Shown here: positions 1-7,433 of the stretch, piece by piece
Numbering within the stretch: position 1 is the first letter of the stretch
Layout of the letters: each line of letters begins with the position of its first letter
Source: 4572-123 sp964418755
Lineage (GTDB): Bacteria; Desulfobacterota; Desulfobacteria; Desulfobacterales; 4572-123
DNA: 14,163 bases
NCBI GenBank assembly: GCA_964418755.1
Contig: CAYQNS010000104.1
Location: 1 to 14,163, forward strand
Reading direction: 5' to 3'
Position numbers and translations under genes: made by a program
The notes under the pieces: model-generated
The model's input: the letters and a program-made list of their open reading frames with translations, nothing else
Database searches by the model: none
What the model was told of the DNA's origin: nothing

Positions 1-141
1 CGTGTTACCCTCTCTTCTTAATTTTATTCGAATTTTTATTGCCCTATTACACTTATGCAGCACTGGGTATAAAAGTAATACGGAATTTTAATATTCAACA
101 ACGGGGGGCAGCCATTGCCCCTATGCGAATTTGTAATATAT

Positions 142-600
142 ATGAAAATACTTGATGTCCTGCAAAAAGAAGCAATTTTAGCAAACCTGAGCGCCAGGGA
201 TAAAAAAGGTGTTCTGGATGAACTGGCAACTCCGGTTGCGCGTATCGCAAATCAGAACAAGGAGGCTTTCGTCAGGGTTTTAATTGAACGTGAACGCCTT
301 GGAAGTACTGGGATTGGAGGTGGTGTCGGCATTCCCCACGGCAAATTCAAAGATTTGAAATCCCTGTATCTGGGGTTTGGCCTCAGTCGCAAGGGCGTTG
401 ATTTTGAATCCATTGACGGCCGGCCGACGCATCTGTTTTTTCTCCTTGTCACACCTGAAAACTCAACCGGCCTTCATCTGAGAGTGCTTGCAAAAATTTC
501 AAGAATTCTTAAAAACGACGAGTTTAAGCAGCAATTGGTAAATGCTGTTGACAGCGACGAAATCTTTTCCATTATAAAAGAGGTAGACGAAGAGTTTTGA
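142..600 (+). CDS. ptsN: PTS EIIA, nitrogen-regulatory (PtsN-like)
   Basis: PTS EIIA component of the fructose/nitrogen family (PTS_EIIA_2). It accepts phosphate from a PtsH/NPr-type carrier on a histidine and usually acts as a cytosolic regulator rather than in sugar uptake. The conserved segment GGGVGIPHGK carries the phospho-acceptor His (residue 66 from this start). The length of 152 aa fits the family. The ATG at 142 gives the typical family N-terminus MKILDVLQKEAIL, but it has no clear Shine-Dalgarno sequence. A TTG at 115, nine codons upstream in frame, sits 6 nt after a GGGGGG run and is a real alternative start. RapZ and a mannose-type EIIA follow, as expected for a regulatory PTS cluster. 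Function is confident; the start is not. Confidence 0.93.
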   Translation: MKILDVLQKEAILANLSARDKKGVLDELATPVARIANQNKEAFVRVLIERERLGSTGIGGGVGIPHGKFKDLKSLYLGFGLSRKGVDFESIDGRPTHLFFLLVTPENSTGLHLRVLAKISRILKNDEFKQQLVNAVDSDEIFSIIKEVDEEF

Positions 601-821
601 ATTAAAAAATAACGTAAACGGCATCCTTCATCAAGGGTAGAAAGTAGTTTGCACTTTGTTGATCTCGTGTTTTGGCGAGGAAATTTGAAGCTTGAAATTT
701 GAAAATGGGCAAAACAATAAGGATGTAGATGCATGATCTGATTTTAGCTTCGGCACCCGGTTGTCAACCGATCCTGCATCCCGTTCCGAAAAAAGTGTAA
801 ATTTATGAATGACGGACGCCC
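601..821 (+). other. Intergenic stretch between ptsN and rapZ, with a possible 23-codon ORF
   Basis: No recognisable gene. At 680-705 there is an AT-rich piece that, on the minus strand, reads AAATTTCAAGCTTCAAATTT, like the A-rich repeat at 5041-5106. A short ORF, ATG 729 to TAA 800 (23 aa), has AAGGA at 719-723 five bases before its ATG; it has no recognisable motif and may be chance. Another mini-ORF (805-825) overlaps the rapZ GTG. No remnant of HPr kinase (hprK), which often lies at this position in related clusters, could be seen. Confidence 0.4.
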
Positions 822-1685
822 GTGAGAGATTTGAAAATATTTATAGTGACAGGCTGTGCCGGCTCCGGAAAGAGTACGGCCCTTGATGCTTTTGAAGACT
901 CAGGGTTTTATTGTGTCGACAATATGCCCATCGCTCTTCTGCCTTCATTTCTCGGTTTACCCATTCAAACCGATCCTGAAGTTGCCGGATTCGCTTTTGT
1001 AATGGATTCGCGGGAGAAAGGATTTTTAGCGGAATACGGTTCCATATTGAAATCTATCAGGGAAGATGGATATGATTTTGAAATTATCTATCTTGAAGCC
1101 GTTGAAGAGGTCCTGATGAAGCGCTTCAGCGAGACCCGCCGTCAGCATCCGCTGTCTGGCGAAAAAACGCTTTTAGATGGGATTCGTTATGAGTACAAGC
1201 TGTTGCATGATTTGAGATCTGCGGCTGCCAGAATCATCGATACATCTCATTTTAATGTTCATGAACTGAAATCCCTTATTCAAAGTCTGGCCCGGAAAAA
1301 CAAAAACCAGTCGGGTATGCGTATTGGTATCCTTTCTTTTGGATTCAAGTATGGCCTCCCGATGGATGCCAACCTTGTGATGGATGTACGGTTTTTGGAG
1401 AACCCTTATTTTGTTCCCGATCTTAGAAATCTGGACGGTAAAAATCCGGCGGTCCAAAAATTTGTTTTACGCAATGCAGACTGCAGTAAATTTTTAAAAC
1501 ATTATCTTGGTATGATTGGCTATCTGGTTCCCCTCTACGTAAAGGAGGGTAAAGCCTATCTTACCATTGCCGTCGGTTGTACCGGCGGCCGTCACCGTTC
1601 TGTAGCCATTGCATCGGCGGTTTATGAGTATTTGAAAAAATCCGGATATAAGGCCGGAATTACACACAGGGATATAGATCTTTAG
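822..1685 (+). CDS. rapZ: RNase adapter / P-loop nucleotide-binding protein RapZ (YvcJ family)
   Basis: RapZ/YvcJ family protein. In E. coli it binds a small RNA and presents it to RNase E to control glucosamine-6-phosphate synthase; in other bacteria it is a GTP/ATP-binding regulator. The N-terminal P-loop domain shows Walker A GCAGSGKS (residues 11-18) followed by the family signature FYCVDNMP (29-36). The C-terminal RNA-binding domain carries GCTGGRHRS (252-260), and the protein ends near the usual THRDI. The length of 287 aa is normal. The GTG at 822 is chosen because upstream ATGs at 805 and 809 are out of frame; no strong Shine-Dalgarno is seen. Linkage to ptsN and an EIIA-Man gene is the common arrangement in proteobacteria. 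Confidence 0.95.
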   Translation: MRDLKIFIVTGCAGSGKSTALDAFEDSGFYCVDNMPIALLPSFLGLPIQTDPEVAGFAFVMDSREKGFLAEYGSILKSIREDGYDFEIIYLEAVEEVLMKRFSETRRQHPLSGEKTLLDGIRYEYKLLHDLRSAAARIIDTSHFNVHELKSLIQSLARKNKNQSGMRIGILSFGFKYGLPMDANLVMDVRFLENPYFVPDLRNLDGKNPAVQKFVLRNADCSKFLKHYLGMIGYLVPLYVKEGKAYLTIAVGCTGGRHRSVAIASAVYEYLKKSGYKAGITHRDIDL

Positions 1686-1754
1686 TTGCCGTGCAGGGGG
1701 CAGGATGGGCACTGTGTAGAAGGTTGAACACCTCAATGAATAATAGGAAATTTT

Positions 1755-2168
1755 ATGATCGGCATACTGATAGTCACCCATGAAAAGCTTGGAGACGCAT
1801 TGATTGATGCGGCTGAATTTATTCTTGCTGCAAAACTTGAAGCCACTGCGGCGATATCCATTAATATAAATGAAAATGCTGAAAAATTGCGTGACAAAAT
1901 TGCGCTTGGAATAAAAGATGTCGAACGGCAGCAGGGGGTTGTTATTCTTACCGACATGTTTGGAGGGACACCTTCCAACCTGAGCTACTCTTTTCTTGAT
2001 GAAGGCCACGTAGAAGTTCTATCGGGGGTTAATCTCCCGATCCTGATCAAGGCGGTCAATGCCCGATCCAGCATGGACCTCAGCAAACTGGCCGAAGCTC
2101 TGGAGGTATATGGGAAAAAAAGTATTTCCATGGCCAGTGGTATATTAAAAGGACATAAGCGGAGTTAG
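1755..2168 (+). CDS. PTS EIIA, mannose family, single domain
   Basis: Single-domain EIIA of the mannose/sorbose PTS family (137 aa). The N-terminus IVTHEKLG places the phospho-acceptor His at residue 9, and the conserved core LTDMFGGTPSNLS follows at 65-77. Such proteins take phosphate from HPr and pass it to an EIIB domain. No EIIB, EIIC or EIID gene is present here, so a signalling role with the neighbouring PtsN and RapZ is more likely than transport; that part is inference. AGGA at 1745-1748 lies 6 nt before the ATG. The next gene starts one base after this stop, so the two are almost certainly co-transcribed. Confidence 0.93.
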   Translation: MIGILIVTHEKLGDALIDAAEFILAAKLEATAAISININENAEKLRDKIALGIKDVERQQGVVILTDMFGGTPSNLSYSFLDEGHVEVLSGVNLPILIKAVNARSSMDLSKLAEALEVYGKKSISMASGILKGHKRS

Positions 2169-2169
2169 A

Positions 2170-2385
2170 TTGTGTTTTGGCGGGGATAAATGTAAACTTG
2201 GGAAGGAAGGTAAAAATAGTTTGTATTTTTGTGAATTATGTGCACATAACACCGCGCTCCGGGATAATGATGTGATTGTAGAAAATATTTTGGTTTTGAA
2301 TTTCTTAACCGATAAACGGCAAAGAAAAAGGTTGAACCAAATACCGGTAATTAATTATCGGAAATCTGATTGGGAGGTAATATGA
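2170..2385 (+). CDS. Small four-cysteine protein, unknown function, coupled to gap
   Basis: A 71-aa reading frame of unknown family. Its position supports translation. It starts with TTG one base after the EIIA-Man stop, with GGAG at 2161-2164 five bases before it. Its TGA overlaps the gap ATG as ATGA (2382-2385), the usual sign of translational coupling, and there is no room for another gene. Cysteines at 2, 8, 21 and 24 (CFGGDKC then CELC) could form a small zinc or iron site. The C-terminal half (VLNFLTDKRQRKRLNQIPV) is basic. No signal peptide or membrane segment is seen. Codons for a real protein and a mere spacer cannot be separated without comparison, but the tight junctions on both sides favour a gene. 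Confidence 0.6.
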   Translation: MCFGGDKCKLGKEGKNSLYFCELCAHNTALRDNDVIVENILVLNFLTDKRQRKRLNQIPVINYRKSDWEVI

Positions 2386-3386
2386 GTATAAAAATAGGTA
2401 TAAATGGATTTGGAAGAATTGGGCGAGTGGTTTTCAGGGCAGCCCTGAAGCATCCTGATGTTGAAGTCGTTGCCATTAACGATCTCACTGATTCGGTGAC
2501 CATGGCCCATCTATTAACTTATGACAGTGTCCACGGCAAGCTGGCGGAAAGTGTATCCGCCAAAGAGGACGCGATTGAAGTTGACGGTCGATCTATCCCC
2601 ATAACCTCTGTTAAAGATCCGGCCCTTCTCAAATGGAAAGAATTCGGCGTGGATATCGTTGCCGAATGCACCGGACTATTCAGGGATGCTGAAAGTGCAT
2701 CCAAACATCTTTCCGCCGGTGCCCGCAAGGTTATCATATCCGCCCCTGCCAAAGATCCTGATATTACCATTGTCATGGGTGTTAATTCCAGTCAGTATGA
2801 TCCGCGCACTCACCACATAATTTCCAATGCTTCCTGTACGACCAACTGCCTGGCCCCGGTGGCCAAAGTGCTGCTGGAAAATTTCGGCATCCGGTGCGGG
2901 CTCATGACCACCATTCATGCGTATACCGGTGATCAGCGGATTCTGGATTTTCCGCACAAGGATCTCCGGCGTGCAAGAGCCGCCGCCCTTTCCATGATTC
3001 CCACAACCACCGGCGCTGCCAAGGCCGTGTCCCTGGTACTTCCCGAGCTGGCCGGCAAGCTCAACGGCCTTTCCGTCAGGGTTCCCACTCCCAATGTTTC
3101 TATTGTGGATTTAGTGGCTACGCTGGAAAAATCAGGGGTGACCGTGTCCGATGTCAACACCGCGCTCAAGGAAGCTTCCGAAGGATTGCTGGCAGGCGTT
3201 CTGGGGTATTGTGAGGCTCCGCTGGTCTCCACCGATTTTAATGGCTCGGCCCTCTCGTCCATCGTTGACGCTGGGACTACCTATACAATAGACAAGATGG
3301 TCAAGGTGCTCTCCTGGTACGATAACGAAACCGGCTATTCAACCCGTATGATTGACCTGGCCGCTATGATCGGGGAGCAGTTATAA
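2382..3386 (+). CDS. gap: Glyceraldehyde-3-phosphate dehydrogenase, type I
   Basis: Interconverts glyceraldehyde-3-phosphate and 1,3-bisphosphoglycerate with NAD in glycolysis/gluconeogenesis, as a cytosolic tetramer. The Rossmann motif INGFGRIGR is at residues 7-15. D34 in AINDLTD is the residue that usually favours NAD over NADP. The catalytic Cys is C152 in SNASCTTNC, and the general-base His is H179 in TTIHAYTGDQ. The closing signature SWYDNETGYS is present. The length of 334 aa is standard. The ATG at 2382 is chosen over the in-frame TTG at 2370 because GGGAGGT lies at 2372-2378 and because it gives the family start MSIKIGINGFG. It is followed by tpiA and secG; pgk, often between gap and tpiA, is absent. 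Confidence 0.98.
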   Translation: MSIKIGINGFGRIGRVVFRAALKHPDVEVVAINDLTDSVTMAHLLTYDSVHGKLAESVSAKEDAIEVDGRSIPITSVKDPALLKWKEFGVDIVAECTGLFRDAESASKHLSAGARKVIISAPAKDPDITIVMGVNSSQYDPRTHHIISNASCTTNCLAPVAKVLLENFGIRCGLMTTIHAYTGDQRILDFPHKDLRRARAAALSMIPTTTGAAKAVSLVLPELAGKLNGLSVRVPTPNVSIVDLVATLEKSGVTVSDVNTALKEASEGLLAGVLGYCEAPLVSTDFNGSALSSIVDAGTTYTIDKMVKVLSWYDNETGYSTRMIDLAAMIGEQL

Positions 3387-3465
3387 GCCAACTATCGTCG
3401 GGGGAGGAATCCTCTAAATAACCCGCTATAAAAAATATGCAGGCATAAATGGATGGAGAAATCGT

Positions 3466-4221
3466 ATGGAAAACAGAAAACCTTTGATCGCCGGCAACTG
3501 GAAAATGTTCAAAACCTCTCCTGAGGCAATCGATACCGCCTCCCGCCTTGCCGAATTGACCGCGAATGCCAACGTTGATGTTATGATTGCGCCGCCTTTT
3601 ACAGTACTTTCGGTTGTGGCCGGAGCTATTAAGGGCAGCAAGGTGGCACTCGGAGCACAAGATCTTTTCTGGGAGGTCCAGGGCGCCTTTACCGGCCAAA
3701 TATCAGCGCCCATGCTGTTGTCGGCAGGTTGCAGCTATGTGATCATCGGGCACAGCGAAAGGCGGCAGTATTTTGGTGAAACAGATGAGACCGTCAATAA
3801 AAAGATCAACGCCGCCATCAATGCCGATCTGATTCCCGTTTTTTGCATCGGTGAAACTGAAGGACAAAGAGAATCAAAAGAAACTTTTTCTGTGCTTGAC
3901 AAACAGGTAAAAATAGGTTTAAAAGACTTTTCTTCAGACCATTTGGGGAAACTGGTTATTGCATATGAACCGATCTGGGCTATTGGTACCGGCAAAACCG
4001 CCACGACCGAGCAGGCTCAGGAGGTTCACGGATTTGTCAGGTCGCTGATTGCTGAAAATTTTTCAGATTCTCTTGCCGAATCGGTCAGGATACTGTATGG
4101 GGGAAGTGTTAAACCTGATAATATTAAAGAATTGATGAATATGCCGGATATTGATGGTGCACTTGTCGGCGGCGCCAGTCTCAAGGCGGAAGTATTCAGT
4201 GAAATTGTCCTTTATCAATAG
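3466..4221 (+). CDS. tpiA: Triosephosphate isomerase
   Basis: Interconverts dihydroxyacetone phosphate and glyceraldehyde-3-phosphate; cytosolic TIM-barrel dimer. Catalytic residues are all visible: N11 and K13 in AGNWKM, H96 in IIGHSERR, and E168 in AYEPIWAIGTGK, the last followed by the mobile phosphate-gripping loop. The C-terminal phosphate-binding segments YGGSVKPDN and GALVGGASL are intact. The length of 251 aa is typical. GGAG at 3455-3458 lies seven bases before the ATG. It lies 79 bp after gap and shortly before secG, so it is probably part of one transcript. Confidence 0.98.
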   Translation: MENRKPLIAGNWKMFKTSPEAIDTASRLAELTANANVDVMIAPPFTVLSVVAGAIKGSKVALGAQDLFWEVQGAFTGQISAPMLLSAGCSYVIIGHSERRQYFGETDETVNKKINAAINADLIPVFCIGETEGQRESKETFSVLDKQVKIGLKDFSSDHLGKLVIAYEPIWAIGTGKTATTEQAQEVHGFVRSLIAENFSDSLAESVRILYGGSVKPDNIKELMNMPDIDGALVGGASLKAEVFSEIVLYQ

Positions 4222-4246
4222 GCCGACCGTTTAGCAAAAAAATATT

Positions 4247-4594
4247 ATGTCAGTATTTTTTATAATTATACACGTCATTGTTTCTATCGCTTTAATTCTT
4301 ATCGTTCTGTTGCAGACCGGTAAGGGAGCGGACATGGGTGCCGCTTTTGGCGGCGGAAGCAGCCAGACCCTGTTTGGCAGTAGCGGTGCTTCCACAATTC
4401 TGAGCAAGGCCACGACGGTTGCAGCAGTGGTTTTTATGCTGACCTGCCTGGTGCTGGCCTATGCGACCAGCCATCAGAAAACCGGAACATCTATCATGAA
4501 AAATTCTCCTGTACCGGTTGAACAGCCTGCGGCTTCGCAGGATACAGGCAGTTCTGCACAATCAGAAACGACACAGCCGGTGAAGGCCGATTAG
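4247..4594 (+). CDS. secG: Preprotein translocase subunit SecG
   Basis: Small accessory subunit of the SecYEG channel, which stimulates SecA-driven export across the inner membrane. It shows two hydrophobic segments (about 3-22 and 57-73) separated by the conserved loop LLQTGKGADMGAAFGGGSSQ, which is diagnostic of SecG. The C-terminal tail (about 80-115) is Pro/Ser/Gln/Thr-rich and probably disordered. Its length of 115 aa is normal. The ATG has no clear Shine-Dalgarno and lies 25 bp after the tpiA stop, so it may rely on coupling to tpiA. The tpiA-secG-tRNA-Leu order is common in many bacteria. Confidence 0.95.
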   Translation: MSVFFIIIHVIVSIALILIVLLQTGKGADMGAAFGGGSSQTLFGSSGASTILSKATTVAAVVFMLTCLVLAYATSHQKTGTSIMKNSPVPVEQPAASQDTGSSAQSETTQPVKAD

Positions 4595-4619
4595 TGTATT
4601 TTTGATCCGTACCTCATGT

Positions 4620-4706
4620 GCCGAAGTGGTGGAATTTGGTAGACACGCTATCTTGAGGGGGTAGTGGGTTACGCCCGTGCCGGTTCAAGTCCGGCCTTCG
4701 GCACCA
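4620..4706 (+). tRNA. tRNA-Leu (anticodon GAG)
   Basis: Full cloverleaf with a long type II variable arm. The acceptor stem pairs 4620-4626 (GCCGAAG) with 4696-4702 (CTTCGGC). The D-arm region includes TGGTGGAATTTGGTAGACA. The anticodon stem 4648-4652 pairs with GGTAG after the loop. The anticodon GAG is at 4655-4657, decoding CUC and CUU. The variable arm is a GGG/CCC hairpin, and the T-arm is CCGGTTCAAGTCCGG. The 3' CCA (4704-4706) is encoded. It is followed at once by a strong terminator. Confidence 0.97.
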
Positions 4707-4719
4707 TTAAAAAGAATTG

Positions 4720-4750
4720 GCCGCAATCTGTTAAGATTGCGGCTTTTTTT
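4720..4750 (+). terminator. Rho-independent terminator after tRNA-Leu
   Basis: A perfect 10-bp stem, GCCGCAATCT (4720-4729) with AGATTGCGGC (4734-4743), has a GTTA loop and is followed by seven T. It ends the gap-tpiA-secG-tRNA transcript. Confidence 0.95.
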
Positions 4751-5207
4751 GTGGTACAACTGAAAAATATTAATTACCAGCGTGAACCACAGGTGTACCC
4801 TTCATGGACCATAGGCGTAGAGAGAGAAAATTTCTTGACAATAAGCCTGCCTGACGGTTACTAGATAATTTTAATAAAGTTTGAATTGCCTATGATCGTG
4901 AGCTCAATAGCTTGAATAATATTATTGTCTCTTAGACTGTGTCAGCGTTGCGCTTCACTGCGTGTCTGCGTTAAAGACCATATACATAAAGTGTGTGATC
5001 TAAGCCGGATAAACCGGTGCTGTTGAAAAAGGCGTACGCCGCAAATCACAAATTTCAAGCACCAAAAGACAAACAATTCCCAAATTCCAATATCTAAATC
5101 TCAAATAAGAGCCGCAGCAAATTATTTACTCACACATCGCCTGGAGTTGTTTTGTTATTTTTGTTTACTTTATTTCGTCTCCGATCCCTATCCGGAAAGG
5201 CATAAAG
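4751..5207 (+). other. Gene-free region upstream of the DtxR/MntR-type regulator
   Basis: No gene is seen in these 457 bases. A consensus -35 TTGACA lies at 4835-4840, but the -10 options (TACTAG with an 18-nt spacer, or TAGATA further on) are weak. There are two perfect palindromes: AATAATATTATT at 4915-4926, a possible operator, and GGCGTACGCC at 5031-5040. The A-rich repeat at 5041-5106 follows. The regulator itself is preceded by AAAGG at 5196-5200. Confidence 0.5.
5041..5106 (+). repeat. A-rich 'CAAAT' intergenic repeat
   Basis: An irregular series of CAAAT/CCAAAT-like words (GCAAATCACAAATTTCAAGC, then further CAAAT units) is strongly biased to A and C on this strand. The same core AAATTTCAAGC...CAAA occurs on the minus strand at 680-705. 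I have seen similar strings as dispersed intergenic repeats in deltaproteobacterial genomes; that is recollection, not a search. Confidence 0.5.
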
Positions 5208-5747
5208 ATGGTATCTGCAAAAAATGGCCATTTACCTGAAAAACCTCTGACCTCCACCATGGAGGACTATCTTGAAGCGATTTTTAACCTGGAAAAAAGC
5301 AAAAGATTTGTTCGGGTCAAGGATATAGCCAGACAAATGGATGTGAAAATGCCCACGGTTACCAGCATGCTCAAGACCTTGAATGGCAGGGGGCTGGTCA
5401 ACTATGAGAAATATGAGTACGTTGAGTTGACCGCACCCGGGGCCAGGGTCGGAAAGGAAATTTTCAGGAGGCATCAGCTCCTGTTCAAGTTCCTGACGGA
5501 TATTTTAAGAATAGAACCCAAAACTGCCGATGAAGAGGCATGCAAAATGGAGCATACCCTTAGCACCGGCACCTTGAGCAGCATCACCGATTTTATGGAA
5601 TTTATTCAGGCATGTCCCCGAGCCGGGGAGAGCTGGCTGAATCAATTTGAGGAATTTCGGTTGCATGGTCAAAGACCTGAAAATTGTGCAGTGCGAACCC
5701 GGGATTTTTCGTCTGAATTCAAGAAAAAAGTGGATTCCTTGACGTAA
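5208..5747 (+). CDS. DtxR/MntR-family metal-dependent transcriptional regulator
   Basis: Metal-sensing repressor of the DtxR/MntR family (179 aa). The N-terminal winged helix spans about 15-78 (MEDYLEAI; VRVKDIARQMDVKMPTVTSM; YEKYEYVELT), and the helical dimerisation domain about 82-140. The predicted metal ligands are D20 and E23 in MEDYLE, H89 in RRHQLL, and C112, E115 and H116 in EEACKMEH. D20 matches manganese-type MntR, whereas the Cys matches the Cys102 position of iron-type DtxR, so the site is mixed and the metal cannot be named. There is no C-terminal SH3/FeoA domain. The N-terminus is about 10 residues longer than MntR. AAAGG at 5196-5200 lies seven bases before the ATG. No transporter gene (feoB, mntH, ABC) is adjacent, so its target is unknown. 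Confidence 0.9.
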   Translation: MVSAKNGHLPEKPLTSTMEDYLEAIFNLEKSKRFVRVKDIARQMDVKMPTVTSMLKTLNGRGLVNYEKYEYVELTAPGARVGKEIFRRHQLLFKFLTDILRIEPKTADEEACKMEHTLSTGTLSSITDFMEFIQACPRAGESWLNQFEEFRLHGQRPENCAVRTRDFSSEFKKKVDSLT

Positions 5748-5812
5748 CCTTTTACTGAACTATCAAATTGTTACATATTTTACAAAACGCAACTGTTTGA
5801 AGATATTTAATC

Positions 5813-6295
5813 ATGTCCAAGACAAAAAAAGCGGGTGATGGTATTTTTAAAAGTATTCTGACCGCTTATGCAATTCTGATTTTGCACGTACTGCTGATTG
5901 CCGGATTGGGCCTGGTGGTCATTTTTTTTAGGGGCATCATTCAGTATCTGCTATGGATATTTCTTGGCGGGACCACGTTTTTGCTTGGCTCGGCTTACTA
6001 TTTTTATCGCAGAATGAAGGCCGGGGGCAGGACATTACGCGAAACGCTACAGTCACCGTTGCTCAACGGCCGGGCAGTTGAAATAAATTTTTTGGGGGGA
6101 ATTGCCTCTGTAAAACTGGGGCGCACGGAAAACCGGCCCCTTCTGGATGGCCCTTCGGATATTGAGGTTAAGCAACTGGACGACCCCGGCAGCCTTCTTG
6201 TCAAAGAACTCAATGAACTCGCCCGTCTGCTGGAAGATAATCTGATTACCCCTGCTGAATACAGCCAGGCCAAGCAGCACTTCTTTAAATCCTGA
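5813..6295 (+). CDS. Two-TM membrane protein with C-terminal SHOCT domain
   Basis: A 160-aa protein of unknown function. A basic N-terminus (KTKK) is followed by two hydrophobic helices at about 17-39 and 43-65, then YRRMK, which fits a cytoplasmic C-terminus. A central segment (80-110) is of unknown fold. The last 30 residues (VKELNELARLLEDNLITPAEY...F) form a SHOCT domain, a short helical module often found at protein ends and thought to mediate oligomerisation or binding. No strong Shine-Dalgarno is seen before the ATG. It lies 65 bp after the metal regulator and may be co-transcribed with it, but no functional link is evident. Confidence 0.75.
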   Translation: MSKTKKAGDGIFKSILTAYAILILHVLLIAGLGLVVIFFRGIIQYLLWIFLGGTTFLLGSAYYFYRRMKAGGRTLRETLQSPLLNGRAVEINFLGGIASVKLGRTENRPLLDGPSDIEVKQLDDPGSLLVKELNELARLLEDNLITPAEYSQAKQHFFKS

Positions 6296-6409
6296 ACAAC
6301 TGCGGGCAAACCTGGCAGATACGAAAAATTCAACGGATCTTGCGCTGGTTTGTTACAAAAAATTGCGGTTTTATCTCTTGCAGGGTAAGGCCGAAGAAGG
6401 AATGTCATC

Positions 6410-7366
6410 ATGAAAAAACTCAATATTGCGCTTCTTTCCGGTGGGGTATCTTCTGAACGTGAAGTTTCACTCAACAGCGGCGATCAGGTGTTTGAAGCCC
6501 TGGATAAGAAAAAGTACGATGTGACCCGATATGATCCCAAAACCGACCTGCAACGCCTGGTAAAAGATGCTGCCGGTATTGATGCGGCCGTTATCATACT
6601 TCACGGACTCTATGGAGAGGACGGCACGATTCAGGGCTTGCTTGATCTTCTGGATATTCCGTATCAGGGATCCGGTGTGCTGGGCAGTTCCCTGGCCATG
6701 AACAAGCTGGCTTCCAAGCAGATGTATGAACGGGCCGGTATTCCAAGTCCCCTGTACCTGGTTGCCGGACGGGATGAAGGGATAAATGGGGATCTGTGGA
6801 TCGAGCGCCTGGGGTTACCTCTGGTGATCAAGCCGGTGGAAGGCGGATCCAGCATCGGGATATCAATTGTAAAAACCAGAGAGGAACTGGCCCTGGCAAC
6901 CCGGACGGCTTTGGAGCACGACTCTACGATTCTGATTGAACAGTATATCGACGGGATCGAACTTACCGGCGGCGTTGTCGGCAATCAGGAACTTGAAGCA
7001 TTTCCGATTATAGAGATTGTTCCGAACCCGAAACATGCATATTTTGATTATACCGCAAAATACACGGCCGGGGCAACCCGGGAAATATGCCCGGCCCGCA
7101 TTGATGATGAGCTGACCCGTAAAGCCCAAAGTTATGCCAAAATGGCCCACAAGGCCCTTTTCTGCAGAGGGTACAGCCGAACCGACATGATCCTTAAAGG
7201 GGATAATTTTTATGTGCTTGAAACCAATACCATCCCGGGAATGACGGCCACGAGTCTGTTGCCCCAGGCCGCGGCGGTCGGTGGAACCAGCTTCACCCGG
7301 CTTATGGACCAATTAATCGAATTGAGCCTGGAAGAACGCAGGCCCGGCAGGATGGAAGAAGGGTGA
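6410..7366 (+). CDS. ddl: D-alanine--D-alanine ligase
   Basis: ATP-grasp enzyme that joins two D-Ala for peptidoglycan precursor synthesis in the cytosol. E16 in GGVSSEREVSL binds the first D-Ala amino group. HGLYGEDGTIQG (65-76) and the ATP-grasp loop GGSSIGIS (145-152) are intact. The omega-loop segment YFDYTAKYTAGATREICPA is of the ordinary Ala-Ala type rather than the VanA type. RTDM (257-260) and ETNTIPGMT (271-279) supply the Mg ligands and substrate contacts. The length of 318 aa is normal. AAGGA ends eight bases before the ATG. It stands alone rather than in the mur/fts cluster, upstream of purDE. Confidence 0.96.
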   Translation: MKKLNIALLSGGVSSEREVSLNSGDQVFEALDKKKYDVTRYDPKTDLQRLVKDAAGIDAAVIILHGLYGEDGTIQGLLDLLDIPYQGSGVLGSSLAMNKLASKQMYERAGIPSPLYLVAGRDEGINGDLWIERLGLPLVIKPVEGGSSIGISIVKTREELALATRTALEHDSTILIEQYIDGIELTGGVVGNQELEAFPIIEIVPNPKHAYFDYTAKYTAGATREICPARIDDELTRKAQSYAKMAHKALFCRGYSRTDMILKGDNFYVLETNTIPGMTATSLLPQAAAVGGTSFTRLMDQLIELSLEERRPGRMEEG

Positions 7367-7433
7367 TGGGGGCTGAAGGTTGAAAGCGCAAGGGCGCTAG
7401 GCGTAAGGCGGAGGTCAGAATGCGAAATCGTAG

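Noticed and set aside
474..734. 86-aa minus-strand ORF over the end of ptsN and the following gap
   Set aside because: It is mostly antisense to ptsN and reads through the A-rich repeat; no family features.
4664..4864. 66-aa plus-strand ORF
   Set aside because: It starts inside tRNA-Leu and runs through the terminator, so it cannot be a normal gene.
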